Shown here in pieces: positions 25,011 to 33,098 of a DNA stretch of 64,000 bases. The number at the start of each line of letters is the position of its first letter. The first letter of the stretch is position 1. This DNA comes from Candidatus Leptofilum proximum (GTDB lineage: Bacteria; Chloroflexota; Anaerolineae; Promineifilales; Promineifilaceae). The position numbers and the translations under genes were made by a program. The notes beneath the pieces were generated by a model. That model was not told the DNA's origin, made no database searches, and worked only from the letters and a program-made list of their open reading frames with translations. Where the stretch lies: positions 4,216,001-4,280,000 of the forward strand of contig JADJXK010000002.1 of the NCBI GenBank assembly GCA_016710325.1. Direction: 5' to 3'.

Positions 25011-25487
25011 ATGCGACTAAACGGCCGTCTCACCCTCGCCGCCGTTGGCAAGATCAAAAACAAGGCGTGGCTGGCGGCTGAGGATGATTATGTCAAGCGG
25101 CTGGGGCACTACACGACGCTGAACCTGGTTGAAGTGAAAGACGTCGTCGGGCGCAGCATTCCCGACGACGTGGCGATGGCCAGGGAGGGGGAGCAACTGC
25201 TCCAGGCCGCCGCCGACAGCACTCGTCTCGTTGTCCTGACGCCGACGGGCAAGCTGTACACCAGCCCCAACCTGGCGCTCTGGCTGCAAAACCGGGTGGA
25301 GGTGTACGGCCGTGTCGCCTTCCTCATTGGTGGTCCGCTGGGTTTTTCCGATGAGGTGCTGGCCGCCTGCCACGAAGAAATCTCCCTCTCCCCGCTGACC
25401 TTCACTCACGAACTTGCCCGCGTGTTGCTGCTGGAACAGCTCTACCGCGCCTGCACCATTTTGGCCGGCGAACAGTATCATAAATAG
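25011..25487 (+). CDS. rlmH: 23S rRNA (pseudouridine1915-N3)-methyltransferase RlmH
   Basis: 158 residues from ATG 25011, close to the usual 155. SPOUT-fold enzyme that methylates pseudouridine 1915 in helix 69 of 23S rRNA using S-adenosylmethionine. The C-terminal knot is clear: FLIGGPLGFS, then the LSPLTFTHELARVLLLEQLYRA block and the final GEQYHK tail. The frame is open further upstream, but only through the repeat array, so ATG 25011 is chosen although no Shine-Dalgarno is seen. It faces rsmI tail to tail. Confidence 0.95.
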   Translation: MRLNGRLTLAAVGKIKNKAWLAAEDDYVKRLGHYTTLNLVEVKDVVGRSIPDDVAMAREGEQLLQAAADSTRLVVLTPTGKLYTSPNLALWLQNRVEVYGRVAFLIGGPLGFSDEVLAACHEEISLSPLTFTHELARVLLLEQLYRACTILAGEQYHK

Positions 25488-25572
25488 TGGTAATCGGTGA
25501 ACGGTTATCCGTATTCGGTTTACGGATTACCGTTTACCGACCACCGATTACCGTTCACCGACCACCGATTAC
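25488..25572. repeat. GGTAATCGG-unit inverted array overlapping the rsmI stop
   Basis: Units GGTAATCGGTGAACGG run forward and return inverted (ACCGATTACC). The right end overlaps the last codons and the TGA of rsmI (25555-25557): its Ile-Gly-Gly-Arg end is read from the repeat. Confidence 0.85.
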
Positions 25573-26217
25573 CACAACATACTCCCCACGTGGTTCTTCG
25601 TTTTCAAAGTAGGTGATTAGCTCAGAGAGACGGCCGCGCCGGACCGATTCAAACAGCTTGGTGAGTTCATTGCACACGGCCGTTTCCCGATCCCCATACA
25701 CTTCAAGCGCATCCTGCAAAAATGCTTTCAGCCTGTACGGACTTTCGTAAAAAACCAGCGTGTGCGGTGATTCGGCATCAATGGCCAGGAAGCGCTGCCG
25801 CTTGCCGCTTTTGCGCGGCGGGAAGCCGCGAAAGGTGAAAGAATGGGCAGGTAAGCCAGACAGCACCAGGGCCATTACCAACGCCGTTGGGCCGGGAATC
25901 ATCGTCACCGGCAGGTTTTCGGCAATGGCCCGCTGCACCAGCGAGTAGCCAGGGTCCGAGATGCCCGGCGTGCCCGCGTCTGTCACCACCGCCACCGACT
26001 TGCCTTCGGCCAGCAGGCCCATGATTTTTTGCCCGGCTTTGGCCTCGTTGTGTTCGTGAAAGGAAAGCTGCGGCTTGCTAATCTCAAAATGCTTGAGCAG
26101 GAAACCCGTTTTGCGGGTGTCCTCGCTGGCAACCACATCCACCTGGCGCAGCGTTTCCAGCGCCCGCAGCGTGATGTCGCCAAGATTGCCGATGGGGGTG
26201 GCTACGAGGTAAAGCAT
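25555..26217 (-). CDS. rsmI: 16S rRNA (cytidine1402-2'-O)-methyltransferase RsmI
   Basis: 220 residues, a class III (tetrapyrrole methylase-like) enzyme that methylates C1402 in the ribosomal P site. The N-terminus LYLVATPIGNLGDIT and the segments VASEDTRKTGFLL, VTDAGTPGISDPG and MIPGPTALVMALVLSGL are diagnostic. It lacks the extended C-terminus of E. coli RsmI (286 residues) and ends in VVIGGR, where codons and stop lie inside a repeat array. The shorter end may be natural or may reflect truncation by the repeat. Confidence 0.95.
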   Translation of the reverse strand: MLYLVATPIGNLGDITLRALETLRQVDVVASEDTRKTGFLLKHFEISKPQLSFHEHNEAKAGQKIMGLLAEGKSVAVVTDAGTPGISDPGYSLVQRAIAENLPVTMIPGPTALVMALVLSGLPAHSFTFRGFPPRKSGKRQRFLAIDAESPHTLVFYESPYRLKAFLQDALEVYGDRETAVCNELTKLFESVRRGRLSELITYFENEEPRGEYVVVIGGR

Positions 26218-26273
26218 TCAAACTCCAGTTAGCCTGCGGATACATAAACAACTTGCCAGCTAAACCAATTTGT

Positions 26274-26324
26274 TCACGCAAAGTCGCAAAGGTGCAAAAA
26301 AAGTACCTTTGCGACTTTGCGTGA
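26274..26324. terminator. Perfect 20-bp hairpin between rsmE and rsmI
   Basis: Arms 26274-26293 and 26305-26324 (core CGCAAAGTCGCAAAGGT) pair perfectly around an A-rich loop. It is downstream of rsmE and upstream of rsmI on the minus strand. No strong T-run follows, so termination is likely but not certain. Confidence 0.65.
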
Positions 26325-26364
26325 GGTTCTAGAGCAACTTGTCTGGATCCCGGCCTGATTCGAT

Positions 26365-27096
26365 CTAGATTATGTCCAGTTCATGCATGACAAGGGCAGA
26401 AGCGACGAGTGCGGCCGTTTCTGCCCTGAGTATCCGTTTGCCCAGGGTAACGGCTTTTAATCCTGCTTCCTGGGCCGCGGCCACTTCTTCCGCTGCAAAA
26501 CCCCCTTCCGGGCCAATAAAGAGGGAGACGTGCGACGGCCGTTCCCCATCCCCCAACACCCCGCGAATGGTCAACCCGTCTGCCTCTTCCCAGGCAATCA
26601 GGCCAGGTTGTGGCGGCTGTGCCGCCAGGGCCTCGGCCAGCGTTTGCGGCGGGTGCAGGCTGGGAATGCAGCCCCGGCGCGACTGTTCGGCCGCCTCGGT
26701 GATGATCTTCTCCCAACGCAACTGCTTACCTTCTTTTATGTCAATATCTTGCACCAGGCTGCGCTGCGTCACCAGGGGCACAAAGTGGCTGACGCCAATC
26801 TCCGTGCCTTTTTGCAGCACCCACTCAAATTTGTCTCGCTTCATCAGCGCCTGGTAGAGGGTCAGGTAGACAGAGGGCTCGTTGGGACACGGCCGTTTGG
26901 CCACCGCCTCGCCCACCACCTGCTGCCGGTCCACCTGCCGCAGCAGCACCTCGTACTCGCAGCCGGTGTTGTCCAGCACTACAATGGCCGCACCGGCCCG
27001 CAGGCGCAGCACCTTGCGAATCTGATGGGCAATCTGTTCCGGCAAAACCACCCGGTCGCCAGCAAAGCATTCTGGAGCAACAAAAAATCGGTGCAT
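26365..27096 (-). CDS. rsmE: 16S rRNA (uracil1498-N3)-methyltransferase RsmE
   Basis: 243 residues from the ATG ending at 27096 (MHRFFVAPE, the usual start); the open frame runs ten codons further. An N-terminal PUA-like part (residues 1-70; HQIRKVLRLRAGA) precedes the SPOUT domain with MKRDKFEWVLQKGTEIGV, EAAEQSRRGCIP, FIGPEGGF and the knot LGKRILRAETAAL. It methylates U1498 of 16S rRNA. With rsmI and rlmH it makes three rRNA methylases within 2 kb, though on two strands. Confidence 0.96.
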   Translation of the reverse strand: MHRFFVAPECFAGDRVVLPEQIAHQIRKVLRLRAGAAIVVLDNTGCEYEVLLRQVDRQQVVGEAVAKRPCPNEPSVYLTLYQALMKRDKFEWVLQKGTEIGVSHFVPLVTQRSLVQDIDIKEGKQLRWEKIITEAAEQSRRGCIPSLHPPQTLAEALAAQPPQPGLIAWEEADGLTIRGVLGDGERPSHVSLFIGPEGGFAAEEVAAAQEAGLKAVTLGKRILRAETAALVASALVMHELDII

Positions 27097-27121
27097 ACCA
27101 GCTATTTTAGCAGATATACTT

Positions 27122-27262
27122 GACAAGGTGACAGGGTGACAGGGTGACCAGGTGACAAAATGTCAGATTATGCGCTTTGTGAGTATAAATGGGGATTTTG
27201 GGCCACAGAGAACACACAGAAGATAGAGAATCCCTCTTTTTTCTCTGTGTCCTCTGTGGCCC
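27122..27262. repeat. GTGACAGG array followed by a CACAGAG inverted array
   Basis: 27122-27150 holds GTGACAGG units like those at 464-532. At 27200-27262 GGGCCACAGAG pairs with CTCTGTGGCCC around a T-rich centre. Both lie between rsmE and the PPi-type phosphofructokinase and could end the latter. Confidence 0.7.
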
Positions 27263-27268
27263 TACGTT

Positions 27269-28438
27269 TTAATAGAGGAACATTGGCTTGCCGATGACGT
27301 GGCGGACGCGTGGGCGATACTCCTTCACGTCGTACAGCTCGTCTACATCCACGCGCTTGACGCCGCTGGTGACGGTGCTCATGGGAATATGGGTGTACTT
27401 GCCGTCGCGCAGGGCTACCATGCGCCCGCTGACGCCTTCTTTGATCAGGCTGACGGCCTGGTTGGCGTAGTTGGTGGCCACCATGAGGTCCAAAGCATCC
27501 GGCGCACCAGAGCGCATGAGGTAAGAGACCTTCTGGTTGATGATCCCTTCACCGGTGATCTTCTTGAGCGCCTCGCCGGTAATTTCGCCAATGCCGCCCA
27601 GCTTACGATGGCCGTAGGCGTCAGCTTCGCCAAATTCCACCACTTTACCACCCATCATGTGGGCGCCTTCGCTGACAGTAACCATGGCGTAGTTGCTGGG
27701 GTTGGCCCGTTTATCTTTCAGGACCAGCTCGCCCAGCTTTTCCGGGTCGAAGGGGACTTCGGAGATGACGGCCCGGTCTACGCCCGCCAGGTAGGAGCTG
27801 ATGAGGCTGGTTTCGCCGGAGTTACGGCCGAATAACTCAATCACCGCAATGCGCTCGTGTGAACCGGTGCTGGTGCGCAGCTGGTGGATGAACTGGACGC
27901 TGCGGGTTACGGCCGTACTAAACCCAATGCAGTAATCCGTACCGTACACATCGTTGTCCATCGTCTTGGGGATGGCCAGCACGCGGATGCCTTCACTGTG
28001 CAGCCGCTCGCCGTAGCTTAGCGTGTCGTCACCGCCGATGGGAATCAGGGTGTCGATGCCGAGGAATTCCAGGTTTTTCATCACGTGCGGTGTAAAGTCG
28101 CGCAGGCTCTTGTCGGCCGCTTCCGCTTCGGGATGTTCCGGGTCTTTCAGAAAGTCCGGCACGCGGCTGGGGCTCACCTTGCCCGGATGGGTGCGGCTGG
28201 TGTGCAGGATGGTGCCCCCGGTACGGTCAATGGTGCGCACCGCGTTTTTGTCTAACGGCATAATGTGCCTGGCTACCGAATCAAGGTCATCGGGGTTCAG
28301 CTCTAGCAAACCACCCCAACCTCGTCGTATACCCATAATTTCATATCCCTCGTCAATGGCCCGGTTGACCACCGCCTTGATGCAGGGATTCAGCCCAGGC
28401 ACATCGCCGCCGCCAGTTAAAATGCCAATTTTTGTCAT
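27269..28438 (-). CDS. 6-phosphofructokinase, PPi-dependent type
   Basis: 389 residues if it starts at the ATG ending at 28438, which has AAGGAG seven bases upstream; the ATG six codons earlier lacks a site. It phosphorylates fructose 6-phosphate to the 1,6-bisphosphate. Two residues decide the donor: GGDD (135-138), where ATP enzymes have GGDG, and Lys158 in PKTMDND. Both favour pyrophosphate, which makes the step reversible. The substrate loops FGRNSGETS and the C-terminal part are intact. It is immediately downstream of the double phosphofructokinase on the same strand, with about 100 bases between. Confidence 0.92.
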   Translation of the reverse strand: MTKIGILTGGGDVPGLNPCIKAVVNRAIDEGYEIMGIRRGWGGLLELNPDDLDSVARHIMPLDKNAVRTIDRTGGTILHTSRTHPGKVSPSRVPDFLKDPEHPEAEAADKSLRDFTPHVMKNLEFLGIDTLIPIGGDDTLSYGERLHSEGIRVLAIPKTMDNDVYGTDYCIGFSTAVTRSVQFIHQLRTSTGSHERIAVIELFGRNSGETSLISSYLAGVDRAVISEVPFDPEKLGELVLKDKRANPSNYAMVTVSEGAHMMGGKVVEFGEADAYGHRKLGGIGEITGEALKKITGEGIINQKVSYLMRSGAPDALDLMVATNYANQAVSLIKEGVSGRMVALRDGKYTHIPMSTVTSGVKRVDVDELYDVKEYRPRVRHVIGKPMFLY

Positions 28439-28543
28439 CTTTTGCTCCTTTTCCATGTAAAAACTTGGCGTTCTTCAATTCGTGTAGCTGCTTATGAACT
28501 CTAGATAAGACCAGATTTTATCTATTTTAGCCCATGCCGGAAA

Positions 28544-30757
28544 TTAGTGTGGCGCAGGCTTGGCCAGAATGCGGGCGACGGAGCGCAGTTCCATCCACCA
28601 CTGCTTTTTTGGCCGATGTTTTTCCATGTCGAACAGCCGGGGCACATCTTCCATATCGGTGAAGACCAGCGAACCGCCTACCTGCCCCAGGCAGGTGCAG
28701 GTTATATCGTTGTCCTCAATCTGCTTTTCCAGGTGGTTCAGCGCATGGGACGTCAGGCGAGTAGCCAGGATGCGGTCAAACGGCGAGGGATCGCCGCCCT
28801 GCTGTAGGTGGCCCAAGATTGCCTCGCGCACGTCAAACAAATCGCCACCTTCTTCTTCAAACAAGGCGCGAATGAAGGCGGTAGTGTACACCTTGTTGGC
28901 GCTCTCGTTGCGGATGACCAGGCCCAGCCGCTTGCCTTTGCTAAAGCCGGCCGCCAGTTGTTTGACGTCCTCGATGAGGTCGCTGGAGCGGATGCCTTCT
29001 TCACTGATGTAGACACGCTCAGCGCCGGTAGCCAGGGCGCTCATCAGCGCCAGGTAACCGCAGTTGCGCCCCATCACCTCCACCACAAACACGCGGCGCG
29101 AGGCCACGGCCGATTGCTTGATCTTGTCCACGGCGTTGACGATGTTGTTCAGGGCGGTGTCGGCGCCGATGCTGAGTTCGGCGCCAGGCAGGTTGTTGTT
29201 GATGCTGGCCGGAACACAGACGATAGGCAGGTTGTTGGCGGGGAAGGTAGGCCGATTTTCCATCATTTTTAACACACCTTCGTAGCCTGACCAACCGCCG
29301 ATGAGCAGCAGCCCATCTACCTGGTGCGCTTCCAGGCTGCGGGCAATGGCGTAGAAGTCACTGCCCTTGGGTACGTAGCGGTTGGTGCCCATTTCTGCAC
29401 CGCCCTGGGAGGCCCAGCCGTGGACGCTCATCCAGTCCATTTCACGAATGTCGCCATCGATAAGCCCGTGGAAGCCATTGCTGATGCCCAGCATGATGTG
29501 GCCCTTGTCGGTGCCCAGGCGTACGGCCGTTCGAACGGCCGTATTCATCCCCGGCGCCGGACCCCCCGCATTCATCACCGCGATGCGCATCCGCCGCTGC
29601 CCCGGCGTGGGTGGATGGGGCAGCGCCCGCACCATCGTGCGCACAATGTTGAAGGATTCGGTGAAGCTGCTGCCACGCAGCTGGAGCGCCTGTTTGAAGT
29701 CGTGGGCGGCGTTGGCTTCGGCCACGGCGCGGGTTCGGGCCAGCGCTTCGTCCAGCGGCGTTCGCGTAATCTTATTGCCGCGAATGCCCATCACAAACGG
29801 CTTTTCATCGGGCTGGGCGGCCAGCAGGTGGTCAACGGCCGCTGCGCCCAGCAGTGTGCTCAGGTTGCGGTCGAAGGCGCTGGGTGACCCGCCGCGCTGC
29901 ACGTGCCCCAGCACAGTGATACGCGTATCTTCGCCCAGCCGCGATTCCAGCACCTCCTTGATGTAGCTGCTGCTGATGGGCTTGCCGTACCGGTCCTGCG
30001 CCCCCTCTGCCACCACAACGATGATATCGCGGCGGCCTGCTTCCCGTCCCAGCTGCATCACCTGACACATCTTCTCTTCCCAGTTGTCCAGGTCTGGTGG
30101 GTTTTCTGGAATGAAAACCCAGTCGGCGCCACCGGCCATGGCCCCCATCAGCGCCAGGTAGCCGCAGCGTCGGCCCATCACTTCCACCACGAAGATGCGC
30201 TGGTGGCTGGCAGCCGTACTGGAGATAGCGTCTGTAGCTTCCACGATGCGGTGTAATGCCGTGTCGGAACCGGTGGTGACGTCGGAGCCGTACATGTCGT
30301 TGTCGATGGAGCCGATGATACCTGCAATGGTGAGGTGCGGGTGTTGTTCGGCCATCTCCTGGCTGATCTGGCCGCTTTCCAATAATTCATTGACCAGGCC
30401 AGGCCACTCCTGGTAAAGAAGCTGAGCACCGGTCAGGCTGCCATCGCCGCCAATGATGACCACGGCGTCGATATCGCGTTCCAACAGGTTGCGGGCGGCT
30501 TTGAGACGGCCGTTACGTTCGCGAAACTCGGCGCAGCGGGCAGACCCAATGGCCGTGCCACCTTTATGTAAAATCCCCCCGACATCGTTCCAGCCAATTG
30601 GGCAAATCTTGCTGCCGCCATCGACCATGCCCTGGTAGCCTTCGTAGATGGCATATACTTCTACATCTTTGTCCAGCGCCATACGCACCACGGCACGTAC
30701 TGCCGCGTTCATACCTTGAGCATCACCGCCGCTTGTTAAAACACCAATTCGTTTCAT
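28544..30757 (-). CDS. Double-domain ATP-type 6-phosphofructokinase, animal-like
   Basis: 737 residues made of two fused phosphofructokinase domains, about twice the bacterial length. The N half has TSGGDAQGMNAAVRAVVR, GGDGSL (103-108), a SIDNDMYGSD segment, VEVMGRRCGYLALM and GHVQRGGSPSAFDR, so it is catalytic and of ATP type. The C half (from about 388) starts VMNAGGPAPGMN and has GGWSGY in place of GGDGS and SINNNLPG in place of the catalytic IDND, so it is probably regulatory. This asymmetry and the wording closely follow animal and fungal enzymes. A CRP-type site lies about 145 bases upstream. Confidence 0.93.
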   Translation of the reverse strand: MKRIGVLTSGGDAQGMNAAVRAVVRMALDKDVEVYAIYEGYQGMVDGGSKICPIGWNDVGGILHKGGTAIGSARCAEFRERNGRLKAARNLLERDIDAVVIIGGDGSLTGAQLLYQEWPGLVNELLESGQISQEMAEQHPHLTIAGIIGSIDNDMYGSDVTTGSDTALHRIVEATDAISSTAASHQRIFVVEVMGRRCGYLALMGAMAGGADWVFIPENPPDLDNWEEKMCQVMQLGREAGRRDIIVVVAEGAQDRYGKPISSSYIKEVLESRLGEDTRITVLGHVQRGGSPSAFDRNLSTLLGAAAVDHLLAAQPDEKPFVMGIRGNKITRTPLDEALARTRAVAEANAAHDFKQALQLRGSSFTESFNIVRTMVRALPHPPTPGQRRMRIAVMNAGGPAPGMNTAVRTAVRLGTDKGHIMLGISNGFHGLIDGDIREMDWMSVHGWASQGGAEMGTNRYVPKGSDFYAIARSLEAHQVDGLLLIGGWSGYEGVLKMMENRPTFPANNLPIVCVPASINNNLPGAELSIGADTALNNIVNAVDKIKQSAVASRRVFVVEVMGRNCGYLALMSALATGAERVYISEEGIRSSDLIEDVKQLAAGFSKGKRLGLVIRNESANKVYTTAFIRALFEEEGGDLFDVREAILGHLQQGGDPSPFDRILATRLTSHALNHLEKQIEDNDITCTCLGQVGGSLVFTDMEDVPRLFDMEKHRPKKQWWMELRSVARILAKPAPH

Positions 30758-31089
30758 AGAATACTACTCACCTGCAAGAAAGCGCCACACCTGGGCGACT
30801 TTCCTGGAGAAAAAGGTCTGTTTTTTAGGCCAAACAGGAGTCGTTACAAAAGGCCTGGTTGGCCCCCGACAGCATACCCTTTATGCCCCTGAGGCGAGAT
30901 GTGACAAACATCACAACCTTTTCCCGTCCATTGTAATGGCTTCACAGATTGCCTTATTCCTTATACTATTACTTGTGTTTGCGGCCGTTGGGGAGGGTGT
31001 TGTATGGTAGGATGAGGCTGTGTCTGGATTATAGCAAACAACCCAGGCTGCCTCGATGTACTTGTGTGTTTATCAAAAGGAGAAATTTC
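30758..31089. other. Divergent regulatory region between phosphofructokinase and aldolase
   Basis: 332 bases holding a CRP-type site (30900-30915), possible -10 boxes on both sides (TGTAAT 30932-30937 for the aldolase, TATGCT on the minus strand at 30871-30876), and the ribosome site AAAAGGAG before the aldolase ATG. No gene is seen. Confidence 0.6.
30900..30915. promoter_or_regulatory. Perfect CRP/FNR-family binding site
   Basis: TGTGACAAACATCACA matches TGTGA-N6-TCACA exactly. It sits between the divergent glycolytic genes, centred about 36 bases before the likely aldolase start point and about 43 before that of the phosphofructokinase, both within the range for activation. Confidence 0.75.
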
Positions 31090-32496
31090 ATGAAGGCTTT
31101 AGAATCTGTTGAGGCGTTGTTAAACCACGTTGCGGATGGTGTTCAGGTTGATGGCAGCCAGGTGACAGTGACCGATGAAGCCGCGCTAAAGGTGAAGGTG
31201 GATGATCTGGTGTATACGGCCGTCTTCACCGAAGGGCTGGTGCGTGATACGGCGCGCTGGCTGCTGTGGGAGCTGGGCCAGGCGCTGGGCATCTATCCCG
31301 CCTCCATTCACGAACTCTACATGGCCATTGGCCGCGGCGATGTGCCGCACAACTTTACCGTCCCGGCGATCAACGTGCGCGGTATGAACTACAATACGGC
31401 GCGGGCCATCTTCCGCGCGGCGCAAAAGTACGATGCGGGCGCTATCCTGCTGGAGATTGCCCGCTCGGAGATTGGCTATACGGGGCAACGGCCGTATGAA
31501 TACGTCACATCCCTCATTGGTGCGGCCATCAAAGAAGGCTTCCGTGGCCCCCTGTTTGTCCAGGGCGACCACTTCCAGGTGTCGGCCAAAGGCTACCAGG
31601 CCGATCCCGACAAAGAGCTTCAGGCTGTTAAAGATTTGATGAAGGAGGCCATCGCCGCCGGTTTTTACAACATCGATATCGATACCTCGACCCTGGTGGA
31701 CTTGAGCTTCCCCAGCCTGGACGAGCAGCAGCGGCTCAACTACACCCTATGCGCTGAACTCACCCGCTATGCCCGCGAGCTGGAACCCAAGGACATCACG
31801 GTCTCTCTAGGTGGTGAGATTGGTGAGGTGGGGCACAAAAACTCCACGGTGGAAGAGCTGCATGCCTTCATGCAGGGTTACCGGCGCGCGCTCAACGGCC
31901 TGGAAGGCATCTCCAAAATCTCCGTGCAAACAGGCACCAGCCACGGCGGTGTGGTGCTGCCAGACGGCACCCTGGCCCAGGTGAAGGTCGATTTTGAGAC
32001 GCTGCGTGCCCTCAGCGCGGCGGCGCGGGATGAGTACGGCCTGGGCGGCGCGGTGCAGCACGGCGCTTCCACGCTGCCCGCCAATGCCTTCAACAAGTTC
32101 CCCGAAGTGGGCACCGTGGAAATCCACCTGGCCACCGGCTTCCAAAACATCATCTACGACCAGGCACCCAAAGAAATGGTAAATGCTGCCTACGACTACG
32201 TGCGGGCCAACTTCAAGCAGAAAGCGGATCAAACCGAGGACCAGTTCCTTTACCAGGAGCGCAAAAGGGCCTTCGGGCCGCTGAAGCAGCAGTGGTGGGA
32301 TGTACCCGCCGAGGCGCAGGAGAAGCTGGGCCAGGTGCTGCAAGAGCAGTTTGAGTTCCTCTTTGATCAGCTCAACATCCAGGGGACACGGGCGATTGTG
32401 GCCGAAACGGTGATGGTGCCCAAACACCATCGCGTCCGGCCCAAGCAGGCGGTTGAAGAAGGCGAACTGGAAATCGCTCCCGACCTGGCCGACTAA
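31090..32496 (+). CDS. Class II fructose-bisphosphate aldolase family protein, long form
   Basis: 468 residues from ATG 31090 (AAAAGGAG upstream). The zinc-enzyme pattern is present: VQGDHFQ (metal His and catalytic Asp region), GGEIGEVGHKN, ISVQTGTSHGG and a C-terminal VQHGAST. It cleaves or forms fructose 1,6-bisphosphate. It is about 120 residues longer than common class II aldolases, with an N-terminal helical part (1-85) and a C-terminal tail, as in some large bacterial members; a tagatose- or other ketose-bisphosphate substrate cannot be excluded. Its position beside two phosphofructokinases supports glycolysis. Confidence 0.88.
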   Translation: MKALESVEALLNHVADGVQVDGSQVTVTDEAALKVKVDDLVYTAVFTEGLVRDTARWLLWELGQALGIYPASIHELYMAIGRGDVPHNFTVPAINVRGMNYNTARAIFRAAQKYDAGAILLEIARSEIGYTGQRPYEYVTSLIGAAIKEGFRGPLFVQGDHFQVSAKGYQADPDKELQAVKDLMKEAIAAGFYNIDIDTSTLVDLSFPSLDEQQRLNYTLCAELTRYARELEPKDITVSLGGEIGEVGHKNSTVEELHAFMQGYRRALNGLEGISKISVQTGTSHGGVVLPDGTLAQVKVDFETLRALSAAARDEYGLGGAVQHGASTLPANAFNKFPEVGTVEIHLATGFQNIIYDQAPKEMVNAAYDYVRANFKQKADQTEDQFLYQERKRAFGPLKQQWWDVPAEAQEKLGQVLQEQFEFLFDQLNIQGTRAIVAETVMVPKHHRVRPKQAVEEGELEIAPDLAD

Positions 32497-32500
32497 GAAG

Positions 32501-32707
32501 GACGCAGAGATTGGGGAGATGGCGACTTCGTCGTGGAGATCGCAGAGAGTGTTGAGGATTATTTGAGGGCGAAGCGATGAACGCAATCTTTCTTGTTTTT
32601 CGACCCGTTACGGGACGCAGAGATTGGGGAGATGGCGACTTCGTCGTGGAGACCGCAGAGATTCTTGAGGATTATTTGAGGGCGAAGCGGCGAACGCCAT
32701 CTTTCAT
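32501..32707 (+). repeat. Two 94-base direct repeats at the end of the GxxExxY gene
   Basis: 32501-32594 and 32614-32707 are near-identical (GACGCAGAGATTGGGGAG start). The second copy includes the last twelve codons and stop of the GxxExxY gene, so the first copy repeats a gene end beyond the gene. Confidence 0.9.
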
Positions 32708-33055
32708 CATTTTGACGTGGAAATTGAGAAGCAGACCAACCTTGAGTTGGGACAGTTTTAGGTAGGACAGCACTTGCGCTTCGTGAACAGGCAGGATGTT
32801 GTCGACTGCTTTTAGTTCAACAACAATCTGATCGTTGACCAGCAGATCGATGTGGTACGCTTTGGGTAGTTGCAGTTCCTTGTACACCACAGGCAAGGCT
32901 ACCTGCTTTTGCACCGCCAGTCCCACCTTTTCCAGTTCATAAACCAGGCAAGATTCGTACGTAGACTCCAACAGTCCCGGCCCCAAATGCCGATGAATCT
33001 CAATCGCCGCCCCAATAATCTGCCGCGTCAGCTCACTATGCTCATAATCTCGCAT
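32672..33055 (-). CDS. GxxExxY-family protein
   Basis: 127 residues from the ATG ending at 33055 (GGAAGAG upstream, residues MRDYEHSELTR); a longer frame starts at 33124 but would overlap the next gene through repeat-like DNA. The family motif is GLLESTY, with the nuclease-like pattern IDLLVNDQIVVELKA, which looks like a PD-(D/E)xK core. Family members are common in environmental bacteria and have no firm function. The 3' end lies inside a 94-base direct repeat. Confidence 0.82.
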   Translation of the reverse strand: MRDYEHSELTRQIIGAAIEIHRHLGPGLLESTYESCLVYELEKVGLAVQKQVALPVVYKELQLPKAYHIDLLVNDQIVVELKAVDNILPVHEAQVLSYLKLSQLKVGLLLNFHVKMMKDGVRRFALK

Positions 33056-33098
33056 GACTCTTCCAATTCTCCCTAAATCTCTCTGGTCTCCCTTTTTC

